NCBI GenBank assembly: GCA_036365145.1
Contig: JAEOAD010000012.1
Coordinates: 42,104,501-42,168,500, forward strand
From: Orientallactaga sibirica
Lineage: Eukaryota > Chordata > Mammalia > Rodentia > Dipodidae
Reading direction: 5' to 3'
Length of the DNA: 64,000 nucleotides
Shown: piece by piece, positions 57,591-64,000 of the stretch
Position numbering within the stretch: position 1 is the first letter of the stretch
Layout of the letters: every line of letters starts with the position of its first letter
Program-made: the position numbers and the translations under genes
The notes under the pieces: model-generated
Seen by the model: the letters and a program-made list of their open reading frames with translations, nothing else
Database searches by the model: none
Told to the model about the DNA's origin: nothing

Positions 57591-58045
57591 AAACAAGACC
57601 AGCAGAACATAAAGTTATGAAATGGGATTTATTAATCAGCTTACATGATCTGGCTGTATAGTTGCATGTGGATGGTGCATGCTGAAGGGCCAGATAAAGC
57701 AGTGGCTGCTCAGAATAAACTGCCACAGACCAAGAGGCCTCAGTGATGCTGCCCCAGTTCCAGGCCTATAAGTGTTGTTGAGAGTTGCTGATGTGAGTCT
57801 ATGTTGACAAGTGGAAGAAGCTGAAGCCTGAAGTTCATTGGTGATAGAGCAGCCATGAACACACTTACTTCAAGATCAACTGAACTCGCACATGCTGACT
57901 GGCTGTCCCCATCTACTTTGGTTCCGTCTGGGTCTCCAGCCTATTGGACAGTGCTTCCCATGTTTAGGTTAGGCTGACCCACATGCTAGTCATCTCTGAT
58001 AAAGCCCTCACAGATCAATGCAGAAATGTGCTGTACTCAGCTAAA
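57591..58045 (-). other. Unassigned, possibly LTR-related
   Basis: 'gaaatgggatttattaatca' onward resembles a rodent repeat I cannot name. It might be the 5' side of the MaLR on its left. No gene. Confidence 0.3.
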
Positions 58046-58049
58046 CATG

Positions 58050-58195
58050 TCTTCTTCTTGTTGAGATAGAGTCTCACTCTAGCCCAAGCTTCTGGAGCTT
58101 GGTCTGTAGATTCAGGCTGGACTTGGATTCATGGCGATTCTCCTACCTTTTCTTCCCATGTTCTGGGATTAAAGGTGTGTGCCACACGCCCAGTT
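58050..58195 (-). mobile_element. B1-type SINE
   Basis: 'gagatagagtctcactctag', an altered middle (cttctggagcttggtctgta), 'gttctgggattaaaggtgtg'. Diverged. Confidence 0.82.
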
Positions 58196-58224
58196 AGCAC
58201 CTTTTAATCCAACCAAATTGGCAA

Positions 58225-58490
58225 CCAGGATTCCCACTTATTTCTGAAATCTCCCCCTGCCTTTTTTCTTGTGAACACACCTGCCATTGTATTAAGGGCC
58301 CACCCTATATCCAGAATGAGTTCATCCTGAGATCTTTAACATAGTCATATATATCGAATATATAATATACATACACATATCATAATCATATATATTGAAA
58401 CCCTTTCTCCAAATGAGGTCACAGTCGCAGGTACTGAAGTCCAAGATTTGGACCTATCTTTTCTGGAGGCACTATTCAACTCATTACATT
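58225..58490 (-). mobile_element. Old MaLR LTR
   Basis: 'gggcccaccctatatccaga', 'ccctttctccaaatgaggtc', 'cacagtcgcaggtactgaag', 'ggcactattcaactcattac' follow the antisense MST/MLT line. An AT-rich insertion lies at 58345-58400. Confidence 0.65.
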
Positions 58491-59173
58491 GCGTTCTGTG
58501 TGTCTTTCTTGCATGAATTGTTTAGAGTTCAACCTTTGTTTTAGCAAAAACCAGAGAAATCAGAGAACCAATGATAATAAAGTAAATGATTTGTATAGTC
58601 AAAAGGACTAATTATAGTGATTTGTTCTGAGATTAGTCCTTCCTCCTTTTTCTTGTTAAAACTCAACAGTAATAGCACCTAGCAAATGTTTTACATGTTT
58701 GAAGTTTTCTTGGTATATTCTGGTAAAAATTATAATAATGAATGCAGCTTCTGAGCTGGTTTCTCTACCAATTAGTTAGGATTCTTAAATACCAGTGACC
58801 AAAACTCCAACTGTGTCTAGGAACATAGTTGTTGAAAACAGTAGACTCTTCCCTATGGTATATATTTTTGAGTGCTTTTTGTGCATTCACCACCATTTAT
58901 AAGTAAGACTAAAAATCTTGATCTTTCAAAGCTCACATTGTAGAAATTTACGTTTTTTTCAACCTGACCACCAAACAAGAAATCTTCACAGTTATAGTGA
59001 GAGTCATTTGCAAGGAAGTCCATAGTCCTTTTGCCCATCCTGCTATTGATTTCATACATTTCCTCATGGTGTGCTTAAAGTTGGAATTACAAATAGGACA
59101 CAGGCACTATCTGCAAATATTGCATAACTTGCATGCAAGAAAAATTACAAAAATTAATTAAAATAGAAAATAA
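58491..59173. other. No recognised feature
   Basis: Unique AT-rich sequence. Confidence 0.45.
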
Positions 59174-59300
59174 GGGTTGTGGAGATGGCTCAGTGGTTAA
59201 AGGTGATTGCCTACAAAATCTCAGGTCTGAGTCTGATTCCTCAGTACCCACATAAGACCATATACACAAAGTGGTGCATGTGTCTGGAATTCATTTGCTT
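59174..59300 (+). mobile_element. Subtype A SINE, 3'-truncated
   Basis: Head (ggagatggctcagtggttaa), B-box region, 'gtacccacataagaccatat', 'gtggtgcatgtgtctggaat', then stops. No CT stretch or tail. Confidence 0.82.
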
Positions 59301-59751
59301 TGATTATGTCATCTTCCTGTTGAAAAGTGGATGGATATTCAAGATGGAAAATATACATTCCAAGTTTGTAGCTGTGCTTTAGAAATGCTGCATGTGAAGT
59401 AATATGGACCATACCTGGCACATGGCACATTACCTCTTCATGTCAGTTACTCTGGTCTGTGATATTCCTGCAGTTTGTATGGAATTATTCCATTTTTCTC
59501 CTTTCTGCTTTGTTCAGGAATCTCATTGTTTATCCTACTCCCAACTGTTTTGACTTGTATTATCTCCCCAGGTTGGAATCTTGCCCACACTTCAAGCTCT
59601 CACTGAAAGGTCAAGCCCATCTGTCTTAGAACTTATTTATCTTTTCTTCTTATGACATTTTGCTTAAACTTCTTTGATGACATTTAACATGTAGTTTTGT
59701 ATTATAGTTATTTATGCACATGGTGTACTCACTTTCTACCTTATTTATTTA
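59301..59751. other. No recognised feature
   Basis: Unique sequence. Confidence 0.4.
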
Positions 59752-59838
59752 TTTATTTTTTTTTGCCCTTATTGTGATGGTGATTGAACCCAGGCCCTTC
59801 TGAATGCCAAGCAACCTACATACATGCCCAGCACTTAG
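59752..59838 (-). mobile_element. ID-type SINE fragment
   Basis: T run, 'gatggtgattgaacccaggc', 'tgaatgccaagcaacctaca' match the antisense ID (gatggaacccagggcc ... aggcaagcactcta). Diverged. Confidence 0.5.
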
Positions 59839-60224
59839 TTTTACTCTAGTTTGGTGCAATTCTTTTGGCCCAACTTCTTTAACTAAGCAATACTACTGGA
59901 TATTTTTTTAGACCTGTATATAACTGGGGCAATTCATTATGGTTTACTAAATATATAAACTAACTTATAAAATGAGAAGAATGTTTTATATTCTTATCTT
60001 TAGTGTTCATGACTCTCAGGCTATTTTTTAATTGGATTTTGCTGTGACATTAGAAAATGCTATGTATTTAATGCTATGTATGTAAGATAGCATAAGTTAC
60101 ATTTTACAAGTAATGTGATTTTTTTAGAGTCTCATCATTGTAAGAATTTGTAATCTGTAATTGGAAGTACTTTAGTTCCATTTTGTTCCAAATTAGCTGT
60201 GAATGTGTTATTGATAAGAAACAG

Positions 60225-60400
60225 AAGCTAGTTTTCACAGGTCTGGAGACAAGGCCAAGGTGCTGGCATTTGTTCTATTGAAGGCTTCTTCCTGCCTCCT
60301 TACATATCAGGACACAGAAGGTCAGTTAGCCAAATGTTGTGTTGGAGTGTCCTTTGTAAGGGTCTGAATAGCATTATCAAGACAGTGAATCCTTCAGCAC
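60225..60400 (-). mobile_element. Old MaLR fragment
   Basis: 'ctggagacaaggccaaggtg', 'ggcttcttcctgcctcctta', 'gtgtcctttgtaagggtctg' follow the antisense MST/MLT1 LTR. Confidence 0.5.
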
Positions 60401-60439
60401 AATTGCCTCTAAAGTTTCAGCCTTTAAAAATATTGTGAA

Positions 60440-60965
60440 TGCATGTTAACCATACAAAACAATGAATTTCATCATGGCTTTTATAATCATTCATTGTACT
60501 TCAGTCACAAGTACCTCACTACCCTCTGTTGACCTCTTTTTTCCTTCCCCTTCTTTCTTTCCTTCCTCTTTCCTAACAGTCTCCATTCCTTTCATGTCTT
60601 TTTCCCCCCTTTGGAAATCTAGAATTCTTGTACAAGAGAAAATTCTCAATACTTGTCTTTCTGATTCTGACTTATTTTGCTTAACTCAGTGATTTCCAGT
60701 TTCATTCATTTTATCTGACAGGATTTCATTCATCGAGGATGAATAATACTCCACTGCATATATGTCGTACATGTTCTTCATCTACTTAGTAGCTGGCAAG
60801 CATCTATGCTGACTCTATGATTGGATACTGTGAATAGGGCAGCAACAGATGTGAGCATGTGGGTGTAGAATCCTTTAAGTATATACCTAGGAAGGTATAA
60901 CTGGATGTGTAATGGATATTCAGTGTGGCATTTCTTGATGCCTAGTGTGAATGCTGCCTATTGGT
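60440..60965 (-). mobile_element. L1 3' segment
   Basis: Antisense L1 words: 'aacaatgaatttcatcatgg', 'ttccagtttcattcatttta', 'gatgaataatactccactgc', 'gtatatacctaggaaggtat', 'gctgcctattggtgtggttc'. The frame at 60462-60692 is inside it. Confidence 0.75.
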
Positions 60966-61145
60966 GTGGTTCTCTGTTTCCAAGAGTTTTCAAGAAGCAT
61001 AATAACTCCCATTTTATTTAAAAATGTATAGTTATTATTTTTCTGAAATCTTTAGCCAATCTAACAAAACAGGGCAGTGAAATGAGGTATCAAATTGGAA
61101 AGGAGGTAGTAAAATTATAATTATTTGAAGAAGATATGATTATTT

Positions 61146-61240
61146 GGAAACAAACTCCAGTCATATGCATCACTTTGTGCATCTGATTTTACATGGGAAC
61201 TTAGAAATTGAACCTGGGCCATCATCCTTGCCAATAGGCA
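61146..61240 (-). mobile_element. Subtype A SINE remnant
   Basis: 'ggaaacaaactccagtcata', 'catcactttgtgcatctgat', 'tagaaattgaacctgggcca' are body words. Head and tail are lost. Confidence 0.72.
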
Positions 61241-61661
61241 ATATTTCTGCAATATGATTGTTAAAAAAAATGTGTGGGTATTGTGTGTCTTTAGGGAAAG
61301 GATAATGAAATTTAATAGAACTAGAAACAGAAATAGAAAATGCTTGAGAATAAATTTACCAAGAAATTTCTAGGGTTATATGAAGAAATAAACATAAGAA
61401 TTACTGAATAACATGAAAGAAATCTTAAAGATATAGAAAAATATATGAAATATCTCTTGTGATAGCTCAATATTGTAGCACAAGCTAATCATTCTAAGAT
61501 AACTCAAGTAAAATTTCACTGTTTATTTTTTGACCTTGAACATGGTTCTAAAACTCATCCAAGCAGACACGAGGCAAGACTATTGAAAGAGAATTCAAGA
61601 TGAGAAAAGTCCTGCTAACCATGAAAAACATGGTACACTACTACAGTTAACATTCTGCAGA

Positions 61662-61814
61662 ATGGGCTGGTATAGTGTCATGCACCTTTAATGCCAGCAC
61701 TCAGGAGGCCAAGGTAGATGGAGCACTGTGAGTTCAAGGCCAGCCTGGGCTGTGGAGTGAATTCCAGGTTAGCCTGGGTTAAACTGAGATCTTGCTTCAA
61801 AAAAAAAAAAAAAT
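61662..61814 (+). mobile_element. B1-type SINE
   Basis: 'gcacctttaatgccagcact', 'gaattccaggttagcctggg', A15 tail. ATTCTGCAGA flanks it (61650-61659 and about 61813-61822). Confidence 0.9.
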
Positions 61815-62044
61815 TCTGCAGAGAGTATTCAGGGATAGAGAGACAGATCAGTAATTTACAGGAAAATGTCCAGAAATTGGCAAAAGACTAGATACACATT
61901 TAATACAGTGAATGCGACTTTCTAAATTAAAAAAGCAAAGGTAATGACTTCTTAAATGGTGCCAGGATGACTAATAAACAAAGAATATAAGGTTATCAGA
62001 ACAACATATGTTCAGCTATCCACTGCTAGTGGCCTAAACACAAC

Positions 62045-62510
62045 AACAACAATAAACACACAGCTCCCATTCCATTATCTCTCAGTGCCTGTGAGTCCGG
62101 AATTTGAGAGATGAGAGAGAGGCCCAGATGGCTGGGTCTGGCTCATCCTTTCCTGCAGTGGTAGTCAAGTGGTGCTGGCCTTAGCTAAAACTGAAGGGCA
62201 TTGGAGCTCCAGACCAGCATCTCCATCTGAGGAATCCCAGAGCATCTTCATTTGGTTTCTTTTCATGGCTTAGTTAGGGCTCCCTCTCTGCACAGACTCC
62301 TCAGGGACTCAGATTTCTTATGTGATGGCTGAAGGCTTCAAAAGCAAATATTCCAATAAGAAAACAAATTAAATTACCTTTTGTATCCGAGCATTGAAAG
62401 TAATAGCATCATTTCTGCCACATTCTAAGCCTGTCTAGATTCAGGGGTGAGGCACTAGGACCCAGTTGCTTGATTGAAGGATTATGAACATAATTATAAG
62501 AACATATGGA
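62045..62510 (-). mobile_element. Old LTR-like repeat, family uncertain
   Basis: 'gtccggaatttgagagatga', 'gctgggtctggctcatcctt', 'gcctgtctagattcaggggt' follow a eutherian repeat line I remember but cannot name. Confidence 0.4.
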
Positions 62511-62512
62511 AG

Positions 62513-62586
62513 CCAGGCATGGTGGCACACGCCTTTAATCCCAGCACTCGGGAGGCAGAGGTAGGAGGACTGCTGTGAGTTCGGAG
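62513..62586 (+). mobile_element. B1-type SINE, 5' half only
   Basis: 'gccaggcatggtggcacacg', 'cctttaatcccagcactcgg', stops at 'gtgagttcgg'. Well conserved but without its 3' half or tail, so it was cut after insertion. Confidence 0.88.
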
Positions 62587-62589
62587 CTG

Positions 62590-62945
62590 CTATCTGGCAT
62601 AGTTACTTTCTGTGTCCTCCCTCACAGCATACCCAAGACTGGGTAATTCATAAAGACCTTTATTTGTTTCATGGTTATGAAGGCTGAGAAGTTCAAGGTT
62701 GGACAGCCACACCTGGTAAGGGCTGCATGCTTCATAACATGATATTGTTCTATCATGTTATGAAGGACAAGGAAGTGTGTGTGTACAGAGAAAGGTACAA
62801 AGGTGACAAAAGGATTTATCATGATGCAGACTCAAGAAAAATACAAATCCTTCATGAGGATACAGCTCCTGTGACCCCAACACCTCCTAAAGGCTCTTAC
62901 CTTTCACTCCACTCGCATTAGCAGTTAAACTTCAACATGGGAAAT
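62590..62945 (-). mobile_element. Old MaLR LTR
   Basis: 'acccaagactgggtaattca', 'tcatgaggatacagctcctg', 'cccaacacctcctaaaggct', 'gcagttaaacttcaacatgg' match the antisense MST-type LTR. A perfect hairpin lies inside it. Confidence 0.7.
62730..62765. repeat. Perfect 15-bp inverted repeat
   Basis: cttcataacatgata (62730-62744) and tatcatgttatgaag (62751-62765) are exact reverse complements around the loop ttgttc. Confidence 0.97.
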
Positions 62946-62985
62946 ATAATCTTTTACTATGTCTCATTGCTCAGTGGAATCTTTT

Positions 62986-63153
62986 TTTTGTTGTTGTTGT
63001 TTGTTTTTGTTTTTCAAAGTAGGGTCCTGCTGTAATCCAGGTTGACTTGGAATTCACTATGTAGTCTCAGGGTGGCCTTGAACTTGTGACAATCCTCCTA
63101 CCTCTGCCTCCTGGGTTCTGGCATTAAAGGCATGTGTCACCATGCATAGCCAA
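62986..63153 (-). mobile_element. B1-type SINE with 14-bp target duplication
   Basis: Tail of TTG units, 'gaattcactatgtagtctca', 'gggtggccttgaacttgtga'. CAGTGGAATCTTTT (62972-62985) recurs as CAGTAGAATCTTTT (63154-63167). Confidence 0.95.
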
Positions 63154-63221
63154 CAGTAGAATCTTTTCATAAGACCAAATTCTCCTCTTTCTCTACCTTG
63201 CAGCCAGCATCAGAGACCAAT

Positions 63222-63392
63222 GATGTTTTAACTTTGGTATATGTCAGAATCACTCAAAAGGCTGCTTACAACTCAGATTTCTGGGTCCTGTTCTTGAGTT
63301 TCTGGGTAGGAGCATGTGTTTACATTTCTAGTACAAGGTGAGATGATGCTTACAAGACTGGTTTGAGGACATGTCTTGGGAACTAACCACCA
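63222..63392 (-). mobile_element. MER5-type hAT element
   Basis: 'aactttggtatatgtcagaa', 'tcactcaaaaggctgctta', 'gtgtttacatttctagtaca' follow the antisense MER5A order (ttaaagtgtgcatcagaatc ... gcatttctaacaa). Confidence 0.65.
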
Positions 63393-63587
63393 TTCTAGAT
63401 TCTGTCACTGATTCTATGCTTAGTATTGTACGTTCAGCCTGGTGGGATCTTTTTCCCTGTATCAAAATTATTTTCAGAGTTGTTCCAGACCCTGTCTGCA
63501 TTCATTGGTGTCCTATGAAATCAGCAGCATGAAGGAATAAAAATTTTCAAGTTTTAGAAGTCTCACTGAGCTAGCCCACATTTTCCT

Positions 63588-63739
63588 GCACAAGGTTAAC
63601 ACCTCTGAGCTTTGTAGAAACTACAAAGGATATTCTGATTTTTTTAAAAAAAATATTTATTCTTTTACAGCACAAGGTTAACACCTCTGAGCTCTGTAGA
63701 AACTAGGATATTCTGATTTTTTAAAAAAAATATTTATTC
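63588..63739 (+). repeat. 82-bp tandem duplication reaching into a SINE tail
   Basis: Two copies start gcacaaggttaacacctctg at 63588 and 63670. Both run through 'gatattctgattttttt' into 'aaaaaaaatatttattc', the tail start of the SINE. Only a few differences, including a 4-nt gap, so it is fairly recent. Confidence 0.93.
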
Positions 63740-63916
63740 ATTTGTAAGTAAAGAAGAGAGTGAGCAAGCACACCATGGCATAGTGCCATAGGAAATGAAT
63801 TCCAGATGCATGTGCTGTGTTGTGCATCCAGCTTTACATAGGCACTGGTGAATAAAACTCAGGTCATTAGGCTTTGCAAATAAGTCCCTTAACTGCTTGG
63901 CTATATCCCCAGCCCC
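63718..63916 (-). mobile_element. Subtype A SINE, diverged
   Basis: Tail, weak GA stretch, 'ccagatgcatgtgctgtgtt', 'ggctttgcaaataagtccct', head 'ctatatccccagcccc'. Confidence 0.85.
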
Positions 63917-64000
63917 TGAGTTTTTTTAAAATTCTGATTCTATGTATAGTATATTTATCTGCTGTTGACTTTTAAACTCATGTCAAATAAAGCATGCAGA

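Overview
The window reads as non-coding DNA from a myomorph rodent nuclear genome. It is AT-rich and CpG-poor, and no open reading frame longer than about 130 codons looks like a protein I recognise. It is packed with rodent mobile elements: tRNA-derived SINEs of the B2 superfamily, 7SL-derived B1-type SINEs, B3, B4 and ID elements, MaLR LTRs, LINE-1 pieces, and a thin layer of old mammalian repeats (MIR, L2, MER5). The two commonest SINEs share the rodent B2 head (gggctggagagatggctta) but have bodies unlike mouse or rat B2. From memory they resemble jerboa (Dipodoidea) repeats; that assignment is inference. No exon, promoter, structural RNA gene or CpG island can be supported, so this is intergenic or deep intronic sequence.

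Names used below. Subtype A SINE: B2-type head, body with 'ccagatgcacaaggtgg', CT-rich stretch, tail of AAATA units. Subtype B SINE: same head, body extended by 'gaccacaagggggcacac', CT-rich stretch, poly-A tail. B1-type SINE: 7SL-derived, 'cctttaatcccagcactc ... gaattccaggtcagcctgg'. Strand is that of the element's own 5'-3' sense.

Layout. 0-5 kb: SINE cluster and three MaLR-type LTRs, one splitting a B3 SINE. 5-9 kb: mostly unique, with an L2 piece, an L1 3' end and a tRNA-Met half. 9.4-11.3 kb: a complete two-LTR MaLR element with matching 5-bp target duplications. 12.7-20 kb: minus-strand L1 3' regions, one joined directly to an L1 5' UTR-like segment. 20.0-20.8 kb: a rearranged class II endogenous retrovirus inside a B4 SINE. 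23.5-24.9 kb: a 40-bp minisatellite cut by an LTR. 25-38 kb: SINEs in mostly unique DNA. 38.4-39.1 and 44.3-45.8 kb: L1 segments. 46-51 kb: LTR, B3, the youngest-looking subtype B SINE, an L1 3' UTR and MIRs. 53.5-57.6 kb: a large minus-strand MaLR carrying a poly-A retrocopy, a SINE and an L1. 58-64 kb: old MaLR, L1, MER5 and SINE fragments.

There are no genes to link into a pathway. What the sequence records is layered insertion, read from target-site duplications and from which element interrupts which. The point of most possible functional interest is that every full subtype B SINE copy carries a CTCF-core-like motif.
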